Made by a program: the position numbers and the translations under genes
In this document: positions 48,977-59,299 of the stretch, one piece after another
Numbering within the stretch: the stretch's first letter is position 1
Layout of the letters: each line of letters begins with the position of its first letter
Notes under the pieces: generated by a model
The model's database searches: none
Told to the model about the DNA's origin: nothing
The model's input: the letters and a program-made list of their open reading frames with translations, nothing else
NCBI GenBank assembly: GCA_021845965.1
Contig: JAJZUZ010000002.1
Span: 45,455-109,454 of the forward strand
Length of the DNA stretch: 64,000 bases
Source of the DNA: Pseudomonadota bacterium
GTDB lineage: Bacteria > Pseudomonadota > Gammaproteobacteria > Burkholderiales > Burkholderiaceae_C
Direction: 5' to 3'

Positions 48977-51397
48977 ATGTCCCGATTTCAAGTCAGAAAA
49001 GTCGCCGTGCTCGGCGCCGGTGTGATGGGCGCACAGATCGCCGCCCATCTCGTCAACGTCAAGGTGCCGGTCGTGCTGTTCGACCTGCCGGCCAAGGAAG
49101 GCCCGAAGAACGGCATCGTCACCAAGGCCATCGACAACCTGAAGAAACTCAAGCCGGCGCCGCTGGGCGTGGCCGAAGACGCCGGCCTGATCCAGGCCGC
49201 CAACTACGAGGAGCACCTGGGCCTGCTCAAGGAGTGTGACCTCATCATCGAGGCCATTGCCGAGCGCATGGACTGGAAGCTCGACCTCTACAAGAAGATC
49301 GCGCCGCATGTGGCCAAGCACGCCATCGTGGCCTCCAACACCTCGGGCCTGTCCATCACCAAGCTCTCCGAGGCGCTGCCCGAGGAGATCAAGCCGCGCT
49401 TCTGCGGCATCCACTTCTTCAATCCGCCGCGCTACATGTACCTGGTGGAGCTGATCGCCACGCCGACCACCAACCCCGCCATCCTGGACCAGTTGGAGAC
49501 CTTCGTCACCAGCGGCCTGGGCAAGGGCGTGGTGCGCGCCAAGGACACGCCCAACTTCATCGCCAACCGCGTCGGCATCGCCGGCATGCTGGCCACGATG
49601 AAGGAAGTGGAGAACTTCGGCCTCACCTATGACGTGGTGGACGACCTCACAGGCAAGAAGCTGGGCCGCGCAAGTTCCGGTACTTTCCGCACCGCCGACG
49701 TGGTGGGCCTGGACACCATGGCTCACGTCATCAAGACGCTGCAGGACAACCTGGACGAGAAGAGCGACCCCTTCTACGGCAGCTTCGGCACGCCCAAGGT
49801 GCTCCAGACCCTGATCGAGATGGGCCACCTGGGGCAGAAGAGCAAGGCTGGTTTCTACAAGAAGGTGGGGCGCGACATCCTGCGCTTCGATCTGGAAGGC
49901 AAGGAGTACGTGCCCGGCGGCGAAAAGGCCGACGCGGTCTACGAACGCATGCTCAAGAAGCCCGCCGGCGAGCGCCTCAAGCTGCTGCGCAACGCCGAGG
50001 GCAAGCAGGGCCAGTTCCTCTGGGCCATCCTGCGCAACAGTTTTCACTACGCTGCCGTGCACCTGGCGACCATTGCCGAAACCGCGGCCGACGTGGACCT
50101 GGCCATGCGCTGGGGCTTCGGCATGAAGCAGGGCCCCTTCGAGCTCTGGCAGGAAGCCGGCTGGCTGGAGGTGGCGAAGATGATCCAGGAGGACATAGCC
50201 GCCGGCAAGGCCCTGAGCAAGGCGCCGCTGCCCAAGTGGGTGTTCGAAGGCCCGGTGGCCAAGGCCGGTGGCGTGCACACGCCCGAGGGGTCCTTCAATC
50301 CCACGAGCGGCAAGTTCCAGCCGCGTCGCCAGCTGCCGGTCTACGGCATCCAGTATTTCCGCGAAAGCCTGCTGGGCGACGGCTCGCCGAGCTACCGGAC
50401 GGCGGGCAAGACCCTGTTCGAGGATGACGCCATCCGTCTCTGGACCCTGGACGAGAACCGCGACGCCGCCAGCGGCAGCGTGCTGATCGCCAGCATCAAG
50501 AGCAAGATGCACGCCATCAGCCCGGCCGTGGCCGAGGGCCTGGCGCGCGGCGTCGAGCTGGCCGAACAGGAATACCAGGGCATGGTCATCTGGTCCGGCG
50601 ACGAGCCCTTCAGCGTCGGCGCCGACCTGCAGGCCATGCTGCCGGCCTTCATGGTGGCCGGCGTCAGTGCCATCGAGGGCGCCGAGCAGGAACTGCAGAA
50701 CCTCATGCTGCGTATCCGCTACGCCGGCGTGCCCGTGGTGTCGGCCGTGCGCGGCATGGCCCTGGGCGGCGGCTGCGAGCTGGCCGTGCACTCGGCACGC
50801 CGGGTCGCTGCCATGGAGAGCTACATCGGCCTCGTGGAAGTCGGCGTGGGCCTGATCCCGGGCGCCGGCGGCCTGACCTACATCGCGCGCCGCGCGGCCG
50901 AAAACATGGCCACGTCCACCGGCAAGGACATCCTGCCCTTCCTGACCGAGGGTTTCACCGCCGCGGCCATGGCCAAGGTGGGCACGAGCGCGCTGGAGTC
51001 GCGCAAGCTGGGCTACCTGCTGGACAGCGACATCGTCGTGCCCAACAAGGACGAGCTGCTCTACGTGGCGCTGAACGAGGCGCGCGCCCTGTACCAGGGG
51101 GGCTGGCGCGCCCCGCACCGCCGCCTGTTCCCGGTGGCGGGTCGCAACGGCCTGGCCACCATCAAGGCGCAGCTGGTCAATATGCGCGACGGCGGCTTCA
51201 TCAGCGCCCACGACTTCCACATCGCCAGTCTGATTGCGAACGTGGTCTGCGGCGGTGACGTCGATGCCGGCTCGCTGGTGAGCGAAGAGTATCTGATGGC
51301 GCTGGAGCGCCAGGCCTTCTGCTCGCTCATCGTCCATCCCAAGACCCAGGAACGCATCATGGGCATGCTCAGCACCGGCAAGCCCGTGCGCAACTGA
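48977..51397 (+). CDS. 3-hydroxyacyl-CoA dehydrogenase / enoyl-CoA hydratase (FadN-like domain order)
   Basis: N-terminal RKVAVLGAGVMGAQIAAHLVN; C-terminal crotonase RGMALGGGCELAVHSARRVAAMESYIGLVEVGVGLIPGAGG. Confidence 0.94.
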   Translation: MSRFQVRKVAVLGAGVMGAQIAAHLVNVKVPVVLFDLPAKEGPKNGIVTKAIDNLKKLKPAPLGVAEDAGLIQAANYEEHLGLLKECDLIIEAIAERMDWKLDLYKKIAPHVAKHAIVASNTSGLSITKLSEALPEEIKPRFCGIHFFNPPRYMYLVELIATPTTNPAILDQLETFVTSGLGKGVVRAKDTPNFIANRVGIAGMLATMKEVENFGLTYDVVDDLTGKKLGRASSGTFRTADVVGLDTMAHVIKTLQDNLDEKSDPFYGSFGTPKVLQTLIEMGHLGQKSKAGFYKKVGRDILRFDLEGKEYVPGGEKADAVYERMLKKPAGERLKLLRNAEGKQGQFLWAILRNSFHYAAVHLATIAETAADVDLAMRWGFGMKQGPFELWQEAGWLEVAKMIQEDIAAGKALSKAPLPKWVFEGPVAKAGGVHTPEGSFNPTSGKFQPRRQLPVYGIQYFRESLLGDGSPSYRTAGKTLFEDDAIRLWTLDENRDAASGSVLIASIKSKMHAISPAVAEGLARGVELAEQEYQGMVIWSGDEPFSVGADLQAMLPAFMVAGVSAIEGAEQELQNLMLRIRYAGVPVVSAVRGMALGGGCELAVHSARRVAAMESYIGLVEVGVGLIPGAGGLTYIARRAAENMATSTGKDILPFLTEGFTAAAMAKVGTSALESRKLGYLLDSDIVVPNKDELLYVALNEARALYQGGWRAPHRRLFPVAGRNGLATIKAQLVNMRDGGFISAHDFHIASLIANVVCGGDVDAGSLVSEEYLMALERQAFCSLIVHPKTQERIMGMLSTGKPVRN

Positions 51398-51417
51398 TCG
51401 GCAGGAAAGGAATCATC

Positions 51418-52611
51418 ATGAAACAAGTGCAAGACGCCTACATCGTTGCCGCCACGCGTACGCCCATCGGCCGTTCCGGTCGTGGCTACTTCCGCAACAC
51501 ACGCCCCGACGACCTGCTGGTCTCCGCTATCAAGAGCGCGATGAAGCAGGTGCCCACGCTGGATCCCAAGGCGATTGAAGATGCCATCATCGGCTGCTCC
51601 TTCCCGGAGGCCGAGCAGGGCATGAACATGGCCCGTATCGCCGTGGGCCTGGCTTTCAACCATCCCGTGGGTGGTGTCACCGTCAACCGCTTCTGCGCTT
51701 CCGGTGTGACGGCCATCCAGATGGCGGCCGACCGCATCCGCGTGGGCGAGGCCGACGTGATGATCGCCGGCGGCGCCGAGTCCATGAGCCTGGTGCCCAT
51801 GGGCGGCGTGAAGCCTTCCTTCAACCCGGAGGTCTTCATGCGCGACGAGAACATCGGCATCGCCTACGGCATGGGCCTGACGGCCGAAAAGGTCGCGCAG
51901 CAGTGGAAGGTGAGCCGCGAGGCGCAGGACGCCTTCGCGCTGGAGTCCCACATGCGCGCCATCAAGGCGCAGAAGGCGGGCGAGTTCACGGCCGAGATCA
52001 CCCCCATCGACGTGGTCGAGCGCACGCCCAATCTGGAGACGGGCGAGGTCATCAGCAAGACCCGCACCGTGAACCTGGACGAAGGGGCCCGCCCCGACAC
52101 CACGCTGGAGGCGCTGGCCAAGCTCAAGCCGGTCTTCGCGGCGCGCGGCAGCGTCACGGCCGGCAACAGCTCGCAGACCAGCGACGGCGCCGGCGCCCTG
52201 ATCCTGGCCAGTGAAAAGGCCGTCAAGCAGTTTGGTCTCAAGCCGCTGGCGCGCTTCGTCAGCTTCGCAGCGCGCGGCGTGTCGCCGGAGATCATGGGTA
52301 TCGGCCCGATCGAGGCCATCCCCGCAGCGCTGCGCTACGCCGGCCTCAAGCACGAGGACATCGGCTGGTTCGAGCTCAACGAAGCCTTCGCGGCCCAGTC
52401 GCTGGCGGTGATCAACAGCCTGGGCCTGGACCCGAGCAAGGTCAACCCCATGGGCGGTGCCATTGCCCTGGGCCACCCGCTGGGCGCCACCGGCGCCATC
52501 CGCGCGGCCACCGTCGTGCATGCCCTGCACCGCCACAACCTCAAGTACGGCATGGTGACCATGTGCGTCGGCACCGGACAGGGTGCCGCGGGCATCTTCG
52601 AGCGCGTCTGA
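51418..52611 (+). CDS. fadA: Acetyl-CoA acyltransferase (thiolase, FadA-like)
   Basis: VNRFCASGVTAIQMAADRIRVGEADVMIAGGAESMS, NPMGGAIALGHPLGATGA, CVGTGQGAAGIFE. Confidence 0.95.
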   Translation: MKQVQDAYIVAATRTPIGRSGRGYFRNTRPDDLLVSAIKSAMKQVPTLDPKAIEDAIIGCSFPEAEQGMNMARIAVGLAFNHPVGGVTVNRFCASGVTAIQMAADRIRVGEADVMIAGGAESMSLVPMGGVKPSFNPEVFMRDENIGIAYGMGLTAEKVAQQWKVSREAQDAFALESHMRAIKAQKAGEFTAEITPIDVVERTPNLETGEVISKTRTVNLDEGARPDTTLEALAKLKPVFAARGSVTAGNSSQTSDGAGALILASEKAVKQFGLKPLARFVSFAARGVSPEIMGIGPIEAIPAALRYAGLKHEDIGWFELNEAFAAQSLAVINSLGLDPSKVNPMGGAIALGHPLGATGAIRAATVVHALHRHNLKYGMVTMCVGTGQGAAGIFERV

Positions 52612-52615
52612 GGCC

Positions 52616-53566
52616 ATGAGCGAGCCGCTGTTGCGCAGCCTGCCGCTGGACAACGGCGGCACGCTCGCGTTGCGGGTCTGGGCGCCCGAGGGCGCGGCGG
52701 TGGCCAGCGTGGTCATTGGCGGCGCCATGGGCGTGCCCCAATCCTATTACGCGGCCTATGCCGGCTGGCTGGCCGGCCAGGGCTACCGGGTCTGGACTTT
52801 CGACTACCGCGGCCAAGGGGAGTCGCGCCCGCACACGCCCAGCCACACCCTGCGCGGCTATCAGGCCGACCTGCTGGACTGGGTGCGCGACTATGAAGCG
52901 GTTGTGCACACTGCCCGGCACGAGCAGCCCGGCCTGCCGCTGTATCTGATGGGGCACAGCCTGGGGGCCCAGTTGCCCGGGCTGTTCGAGCACCCGGCGT
53001 GCGTCGACGGCCTGCTCAGCATCGCGGCCGGCAGCGGCTATTGGCGCGACAACGCGCCGCAGCTCAAGCGCCGGGTCCTGTTCTTCTGGCACGTGATGGT
53101 GCCGCTGGCCACCAGGGTCTGCGGTTACTTTCCCGGCAAGCGCCTGGGCATGGTGGGCAATCTGCCCGAGGGTGTGATTCGCCAGTGGCGTCGCTGGTGC
53201 CTCCATCCGCGCTACAGCGCGGCCGAGGGACCGGCGGCACTGGCGCGTTATGCGCAGGTGCATTTTCCCGTGCTGGCGTGGACTTTCAGCGACGACGAAA
53301 TGATGACGCTGCGCGGTACGCACAGCCTGCTCGCGCTCTACAGTTCGGCCCCGCGCCATGTGCACACCTGGCATCCGGTGCACGCGCGGGCGCGGCGCAT
53401 CGGTCATTTCGGCCTGTTCCGCGAGTCCTTCCGCGACACGCTGTGGCCGCGTACCATTGAGGCCTTGCAGGCGCTGCCGCAGCTTTGGCAGCGCCGCGTC
53501 CCGCACACGACTGACGACGAAGCCCGCGACGCGGACACTGTGCCTCATGAGCTCACATCCCTTTGA
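52616..53566 (+). CDS. Alpha/beta hydrolase
   Basis: TFDYRGQGESRPHTP, YLMGHSLGAQLPGLFEH, late His in RARRIGHFGLF. Confidence 0.87.
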   Translation: MSEPLLRSLPLDNGGTLALRVWAPEGAAVASVVIGGAMGVPQSYYAAYAGWLAGQGYRVWTFDYRGQGESRPHTPSHTLRGYQADLLDWVRDYEAVVHTARHEQPGLPLYLMGHSLGAQLPGLFEHPACVDGLLSIAAGSGYWRDNAPQLKRRVLFFWHVMVPLATRVCGYFPGKRLGMVGNLPEGVIRQWRRWCLHPRYSAAEGPAALARYAQVHFPVLAWTFSDDEMMTLRGTHSLLALYSSAPRHVHTWHPVHARARRIGHFGLFRESFRDTLWPRTIEALQALPQLWQRRVPHTTDDEARDADTVPHELTSL

Positions 53567-54371
53567 TACGGCCCTGAAACTGCAGGCCCTGGCGGCGGGC
53601 CGCTATGCCGGTGCCACCAGCCCGGCCTACTGGAACATGGTGGGGCCTTTTGGCGGCGCGACCGCAGCCACGGTGCTGGCCGCCGTGCTGCAGCACCCGG
53701 ACCGACTTGGCGACCCGCTGTCCATCACCGTCAACTACGCCGGCGCGCTGGCGCAGGGGCCGTTCGAGGTGCAGATACATCCGGCGCGCACCAACCGCTC
53801 CACCCAGCACTGGACGGCCGCCATCGTGCAGCAGGACGAGCAGGGCCAGCCCGTGATTGCCACCACGGCCACGCTCATCACGGCCGCGCGGCGCGAGACC
53901 TGGAGCCTGTCGGACCTGCCCATGCCCGGGGTACCGAGGCCGGACGAGGTGCGGGCCATGCCCTATGGCCAAGGCATGGCCTGGCTGGAGAACTACGAGC
54001 TGCGTCCCGTGAGCGGCTTTATTCCGCAGACCTGGGACGGCCGCCAGCACGACCACAGCGTCACGCAGCTGTGGATGCGCGACCATCCGCCGCGGCCGCT
54101 GGATTTCTGCTCCCTGCTGGCCCTGTCCGACATCTTCTACCCGCGCGTCTGGCTCAAGCGCGCCACGCGGGTGCCGGCCGGCACGGTGTCCATCACCACC
54201 TACTTCCATGCCGGCGGCAAGGAGCTGAAGGCCACCGGCAGCGGCTACCTGCTGGGGCAGGCGCGCGGGCAGGAGTTCCGCAACGGCTTCTTCGATCAAT
54301 CCGCCCAGCTCTGGGACGAGGCCGGCACACTGCTGTGCACCTCGCACCAGATCGTCTATTACAAGGAATGA
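53547..54371 (+). CDS. Acyl-CoA thioesterase, TesB-like double hotdog
   Basis: YWNMVGPFGGATAATVLAAVLQHPDRLGDPLSITVNYAGAL; HDHSVTQLWMRDHPPRPLDFCSLLALSDIFYPR. Confidence 0.82.
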   Translation: MSSHPFDTALKLQALAAGRYAGATSPAYWNMVGPFGGATAATVLAAVLQHPDRLGDPLSITVNYAGALAQGPFEVQIHPARTNRSTQHWTAAIVQQDEQGQPVIATTATLITAARRETWSLSDLPMPGVPRPDEVRAMPYGQGMAWLENYELRPVSGFIPQTWDGRQHDHSVTQLWMRDHPPRPLDFCSLLALSDIFYPRVWLKRATRVPAGTVSITTYFHAGGKELKATGSGYLLGQARGQEFRNGFFDQSAQLWDEAGTLLCTSHQIVYYKE

Positions 54372-54384
54372 CTATGAGCCCCCA

Positions 54385-54463
54385 CGTTCATCACTTCGTG
54401 TATTCACTGCCCCCCGAGGCGGCGCAAGCCTCCCTTGGGGCGGCCCGGCAGGAGGCTCGATCA
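54385..54463. repeat. Intergenic palindromic repeat (second style) between thioesterase and enoyl-CoA hydratase
   Basis: CCCCCGAGGCGGCGCAAGCCTCCCTTGGGG; CCCC-GAGGC-loop-GCCTC-GGGG stem set just upstream of the hydratase RBS. Confidence 0.6.
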
Positions 54464-55227
54464 TGAGCGAGATCCTCGTGCACACCGAAGACGGCGTGCG
54501 CACCATCAGCTTCAACCGTCTGGAGCGCAAGAACTCCATTACTGCGGCGATGTACGCCGCGCTGGCCGAAGCGGTGAATACCGCGGTGGACGACGCGGCC
54601 GTGCGCGTGCTGGTGTTCCAGGGCCACGAGACGGTGTTCTCGGCCGGCAACGACATTGGCGATTTCCTGAACGCGCCGCCGGCCGACCCGGATGCGCCGG
54701 TGTGGCGTTTCATGCGTGCACTGGCCGGCTTTCCCAAACCGGTGCTCGCCGCCGTCAGCGGCCCGGCGGTGGGCATCGGCACCACGATGCTGTTCCACTG
54801 CGACCTGGTGTTCGCCGGCGACAACGCGGCCTTCTCCATGCCTTTCGTGAACCTGGGCCTGTGCCCGGAGTTCGCCTCCAGCCTGCTGGTGCCGCAAATG
54901 TTCGGCTACCATCGCGCGGCCGAGGCGCTGCTGCTGGGTGAGCCCTTCATGGCCGAGGCGGCGCTGGAAGCCGGCCTGGTCAACCGCGTGCTGCCACCGA
55001 CCGAGGCCAATGCCTATGCGCAGGCGCAGGCACGCAAGCTGGCGGCCAAGCCGCTGTCCTCGCTGATCGAGACCAAGCGGCTGATGAAGAAGGCCAGCGG
55101 AGCGCAGGTGCTGGCGCAGATGGGTGAGGAGGGTGCGAGCTTCGGCCGCATGCTGCGCGAGCCGGCGGCGCGTGAGGCCTTTGGCGCCTTCATGGAGAAA
55201 CGAAAGCCTGACTTCAGCAAGCTCTGA
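54463..55227 (+). CDS. Enoyl-CoA hydratase/isomerase
   Basis: RTISFNRLERKNSITAAMYAALAEAV, FSAGNDIGDFL, AVSGPAVGIGTTMLFHCDLVFAGDNAAF. Confidence 0.94.
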   Translation: MSEILVHTEDGVRTISFNRLERKNSITAAMYAALAEAVNTAVDDAAVRVLVFQGHETVFSAGNDIGDFLNAPPADPDAPVWRFMRALAGFPKPVLAAVSGPAVGIGTTMLFHCDLVFAGDNAAFSMPFVNLGLCPEFASSLLVPQMFGYHRAAEALLLGEPFMAEAALEAGLVNRVLPPTEANAYAQAQARKLAAKPLSSLIETKRLMKKASGAQVLAQMGEEGASFGRMLREPAAREAFGAFMEKRKPDFSKL

Positions 55228-55712
55228 TGAAGCCGGCGGTTCCTTTTCCGGCCAGCGGCTTCGAGCCCGAGTTCATCGCCGCGCTGAAAGACATCTTCGA
55301 GCGCCAGATCGCCTTCAACCGCGTACTCGGCCTGCAGATCACGAAGATCGCGCCCGAGGGCGTGGCCGCGCACATCGCCATGAAACCCGAGCTGATCGGC
55401 CACTTCGGCCACCAACGCCTGCACGGCGGCGTCATCAGCGCCGGGCTGGATGCCATGGGCGGCCTGGCCATCATGGCCGCCATCGGTGCGCGTCATATGG
55501 ATGAGCCGCCGCTGCAGCGCCTGCACCGTTTTGGCAAGCTGGGAACCATCGACCTGCGGGTGGACTATCTGCGCCCGGGCATCGGTGGCCGCTTCGAGCT
55601 GCGCGCCGAGGTGCTGCGCCTGGGTTCGCGTGTGGCGAGCACGCGCATGGAATTTCTGGGGGCTGACGGGACCTTGCTGTCAGCCGGTGCGGCCGCCTAC
55701 ATCGTCTCCTAG
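55227..55712 (+). CDS. Hotdog-fold thioesterase (PaaI/4HBT-like)
   Basis: QRLHGGVISAGLDAMGGLAIMAAI, DLRVDYLRPG; start overlaps the upstream stop (TGATG). Confidence 0.87.
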   Translation: MKPAVPFPASGFEPEFIAALKDIFERQIAFNRVLGLQITKIAPEGVAAHIAMKPELIGHFGHQRLHGGVISAGLDAMGGLAIMAAIGARHMDEPPLQRLHRFGKLGTIDLRVDYLRPGIGGRFELRAEVLRLGSRVASTRMEFLGADGTLLSAGAAAYIVS

Positions 55713-55759
55713 GGCCGGCTCAATCCCTTGGAATTTGAGGCAGGGCCGGCCCCCGGCGG

Positions 55760-56182
55760 TCAGATGCCGGCCGGCCGGTGCGGCACCTCGCGCGGCTTGC
55801 CCTGCTCGTCGATGGCCACGTAGGTGAGCGTGGCCTCCGTCACCTTGACGAACTGGCCCTGGGCGCGGAACTGCTCGGCAAACACTTCTACCTTCACCGT
55901 CATCGAGGTGCGGCCCACACGCGTCAGTTTGGAGTAGAAGGACAGGATGTCGCCCACGCGCACCGGCTGCTTGAAGATGAACTCGTTCACCGCCACCGTG
56001 GCCATGCGGCCGCCGGCGTAGCGCGCCGGGATCACCGAGCCGGCCAGGTCCACCTGGGCCATGACCCAGCCGCCGAAGATGTCGCCGTTGGCGTTGCAGT
56101 CGGCCGGCATGGGGATGACCTTGAGCACCAGCTCCTCGTCGGAGGGGGGCTGGATGGGGCCGGGGGGAAGGTAGGCGGACAT
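55760..56182 (-). CDS. Acyl-CoA thioesterase, YciA-like
   Basis: LVLKVIPMPADCNANGDIFGGWVMAQVDLAGSVIPARYAGGRMATVAVNEFIFKQPVRVGDILSFYSKLTRVGRTSMTVKVEV. Confidence 0.92.
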   Translation of the reverse strand: MSAYLPPGPIQPPSDEELVLKVIPMPADCNANGDIFGGWVMAQVDLAGSVIPARYAGGRMATVAVNEFIFKQPVRVGDILSFYSKLTRVGRTSMTVKVEVFAEQFRAQGQFVKVTEATLTYVAIDEQGKPREVPHRPAGI

Positions 56183-56223
56183 GGGTGAAAATCCCTGAAA
56201 ACTGACTGATCGGATTGTCTCTC

Positions 56224-58041
56224 ATGCGCGGCCGTCGCGAATACATCCTCCCCACGCCCGCGGGCGTCAAGGCACCGGCCGTTCCGCGCTCGGACTGGCC
56301 CACGCTCAAGCGTCTCTTCCCCTACCTGTGGGCTTACAAGTGGCGTGTGCTGCTGGCGCTGGCCTTCATGATCGGGGCCAAGCTGGCCAATGTGGGCGTG
56401 CCGCTGCTGCTCAAGGAACTGGTGGACACCATGTCGCTGGCGGCCAACGATGCGCGCGCCTTGGCGGTGGTGCCGGCCGCGCTGTTGCTGGCCTATGGGG
56501 CGCTGCGCCTGTCCACCGCCCTGTTCACCGAGCTGCGCGAACTGGTGTTCGCCAAGGCTACCGAGGGTGCGGTGCGCAGCATCACGCTGCAGGTGTTCCG
56601 CCACCTGCACGACCTGAGCCTGCGCTTCCACCTGGAGCGGCAGACCGGTGGTGTGACGCGTGACATCGAGCGCGGCACGCGCGCCATCAACTCGCTGATC
56701 TCGTATTCGATCTACAGCATCCTGCCCACGCTGGTGGAAGTGGCCATGGTGCTGACGCTGCTGGCGGTGAAGTTCGACGTCTGGTTCGCCTGGATCACGG
56801 TGGCCGCGCTGGTGGCCTACATCGCTTTCACGGTGACCGTCACGGAATGGCGCACCCACCTGCGCCGGCGCATGAACGAGCTCGACACCGTGGCCCACAG
56901 TCGCGCCATCGACTCGCTGCTGAACTACGAAACGGTCAAGTATTTCAACAACGAGGAATTCGAGGCGCGCCGCTACGACGAGAACCTGGAGAAGTACCGC
57001 CGCGCCGCCATCCGCAGCCAGGCGTCCCTGAGCCTGCTCAACACGGGGCAGCAGCTCATCATCGCCGTTGCCCTGGTGGCCATGCTCTGGCGTGCCACGC
57101 AGGGCGTGCTCGACGGCCGCATGACGCTGGGTGACCTGGTCATGGTCAACGCCTTCATGATCCAGCTCTACATTCCGCTCAACTTCCTGGGGGTGCTGTA
57201 CCGCGAGATCAAGCAGAGCCTGACCGACCTGGACAAGATGTTCCGGCTGCTGGACCGGCCGCTGGAAGTGGCCGATCAGCCTGGGGCAACGCCCCTGCGG
57301 CTCGATGAGGCCGTCGGCGTGCGCTTCGAGCACGTGGACTTCGCCTACGACCCGGCGCGACCCATCCTGCACGACGTGAGCTTCGAGATCCCGGCCGGCA
57401 GGACCGTGGCGGTGGTCGGCCCTTCGGGCGCCGGCAAGTCCACGCTGGCGCGCCTGCTCTACCGTTTCTACGACGTGACGGACGGGCGCATCGAGATCGC
57501 CGGCCAGGATATCCGCGGCGTGACGCAGGACTCGTTGCGCCGCGCCATCGGCATCGTGCCGCAGGACACGGTGCTGTTCAACGACACGGTGGAATACAAC
57601 ATCGCCTATGGTCGCCCCGGTGCCAGCCGGACCGAGGTGGAGCAGGCCGCGCGCGCTGCCCACATCCACAATTTCATCGCCTCCACCCCGCAGGGCTATG
57701 ACACCATGGTGGGCGAGCGCGGGCTCAAGCTCTCCGGCGGCGAGAAGCAGCGTGTGGCCATTGCCCGCACCTTGCTGAAGAATCCGCCGGTGCTGATCTT
57801 CGATGAAGCCACCTCGGCGCTGGATTCGGCCAACGAGCGCGCCATCCAGGCCGAGCTCCGGAGCGTGGCCCAGGGCAAGACGGCGCTGGTCATTGCGCAC
57901 CGCCTGTCCACCGTGGTCGACGCGCACGAGATCCTGGTCATGGAGCATGGGCGCATTGCCGAGCGCGGCTCGCACGCCGCGCTGCTGGCCAAAAACGGCA
58001 TTTATGCGCGGATGTGGGCGCTGCAGCAAAACGCCGAGTGA
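56224..58041 (+). CDS. ATM1/HMT-type ABC transporter (fused permease and ATPase)
   Basis: [123 protein letters not shown]. Confidence 0.95.
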   Translation: MRGRREYILPTPAGVKAPAVPRSDWPTLKRLFPYLWAYKWRVLLALAFMIGAKLANVGVPLLLKELVDTMSLAANDARALAVVPAALLLAYGALRLSTALFTELRELVFAKATEGAVRSITLQVFRHLHDLSLRFHLERQTGGVTRDIERGTRAINSLISYSIYSILPTLVEVAMVLTLLAVKFDVWFAWITVAALVAYIAFTVTVTEWRTHLRRRMNELDTVAHSRAIDSLLNYETVKYFNNEEFEARRYDENLEKYRRAAIRSQASLSLLNTGQQLIIAVALVAMLWRATQGVLDGRMTLGDLVMVNAFMIQLYIPLNFLGVLYREIKQSLTDLDKMFRLLDRPLEVADQPGATPLRLDEAVGVRFEHVDFAYDPARPILHDVSFEIPAGRTVAVVGPSGAGKSTLARLLYRFYDVTDGRIEIAGQDIRGVTQDSLRRAIGIVPQDTVLFNDTVEYNIAYGRPGASRTEVEQAARAAHIHNFIASTPQGYDTMVGERGLKLSGGEKQRVAIARTLLKNPPVLIFDEATSALDSANERAIQAELRSVAQGKTALVIAHRLSTVVDAHEILVMEHGRIAERGSHAALLAKNGIYARMWALQQNAE

Positions 58042-58155
58042 CACGGCCCGCACCGGCTGCGGCATGATGTGCTGCCGGCGGTCTTTGCGCGGGATCAAGA
58101 TGCCGTGAGCGGCCGCCGGCGATGGTGGACTGAATTTCCATTGCGAAGGAATAGC

Positions 58156-59259
58156 GTGGAGTCCTCGCTCACATATCTGGCGCTCGGGCCGCCCGGACGG
58201 CAACGCCTGCGGGTGGTGATGGTGCTGCTGACGATGGCGATCTACGGGGTATTCGCCATCCTGCAGCACGTCGAGGTCCGGCTGGGCTTCATCGATGCCT
58301 GGTCGTCGGCTTGGCTCACGGCCTATTACCTGGGCGGCTCGCTGCTGTTCTACGGGCTGGTGCGCAGCGGCGGGAGCGTGCACCTGTCCCCGCAGGAGCC
58401 GTCGCTGACGTTCTGGCAGACCTTGCACGGTGTGCTGGCCATGGTCGGTGCCTATGCCATCACCGGGCCGGCCCGCGGCGCCGTGCTGGCCATCCTGGTG
58501 CTGGTGCTGGCCTATGGCATGTTCAGCCTGTCGGTGCGGCAGGCCGCCCTGCTGGCCGGGGTGGCGCTGGTGGCCCTGTGCTCCGTCATGCTCTGGAAGA
58601 GCCAGACCGATCCGGCGCGCTACCCGCCCTGGGTGGAGGCGGTGCATCTGGCCTTTGGTGTCATCGTGCTGTCCGGGGTGTCGGCGCTGTCGGTGCGCAT
58701 GGGTGTTCTGCGGCAACGCCTGCGCCAGCAGAAGCAGGAGCTCGAAGCGTCGCTGGAACAGATCCGCCTGCTGGCGACGCAGGACGAGCTGACCGGCTTG
58801 CTCAACCGCCGCCACATGACCGCCTTATTGCGCGCCGAGCAGGTGCGCCAGCAGCGCACGGGCCATGCCATGACGCTGGTGCTGATCGATCTCGATCTTT
58901 TCAAGCGCATCAACGACGAGCACGGGCACCAGGCCGGCGACACGGTGTTGCGTACCTTCGCGCAGGCGGTGACGCCCCAGCTGCGGGGTGCCGATGTGCT
59001 GGCCCGCTGGGGCGGCGAGGAGTTCCTGCTCATGCTGCCGGAAACCGGGGCGCCGCAGGCGCGGCAATGCGTGGAGCGCATGCGCGCCAGCCTGGCCCAC
59101 GTGTCCTTCGACACTGTCGCGACCGGGCTGCGGTTGACCTTCTCGGCCGGCCTGGCAGTCTGCCAGCCGGGCGAGTCGATCGAGGCGGTGATCGAACTGG
59201 CTGATCAGGCCCTCTACCGTGCCAAACAGGCCGGCCGCAACTGCACCGTCGGCGCCTGA
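58156..59259 (+). CDS. Membrane-anchored GGDEF protein (diguanylate cyclase)
   Basis: About 6 TM segments, then DELTGLLNRRHMTALL, LIDLDLFKRINDEHGHQAGDTVL, RWGGEEFLLMLPE. GTG 58156 with AAGGA upstream preferred over the ORF-track start. Confidence 0.9.
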   Translation: MESSLTYLALGPPGRQRLRVVMVLLTMAIYGVFAILQHVEVRLGFIDAWSSAWLTAYYLGGSLLFYGLVRSGGSVHLSPQEPSLTFWQTLHGVLAMVGAYAITGPARGAVLAILVLVLAYGMFSLSVRQAALLAGVALVALCSVMLWKSQTDPARYPPWVEAVHLAFGVIVLSGVSALSVRMGVLRQRLRQQKQELEASLEQIRLLATQDELTGLLNRRHMTALLRAEQVRQQRTGHAMTLVLIDLDLFKRINDEHGHQAGDTVLRTFAQAVTPQLRGADVLARWGGEEFLLMLPETGAPQARQCVERMRASLAHVSFDTVATGLRLTFSAGLAVCQPGESIEAVIELADQALYRAKQAGRNCTVGA

Positions 59260-59299
59260 GGCGCCGTGCCGGCGCAGGCCGCGCGCATAATCGCCCGCC

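Noticed and set aside
56032-58815. 927-aa minus-strand ORF
   Set aside because: Shadow ORF antisense to the Atm1-type transporter and GGDEF gene; His/Gln/Arg-rich low-complexity translation, no domain
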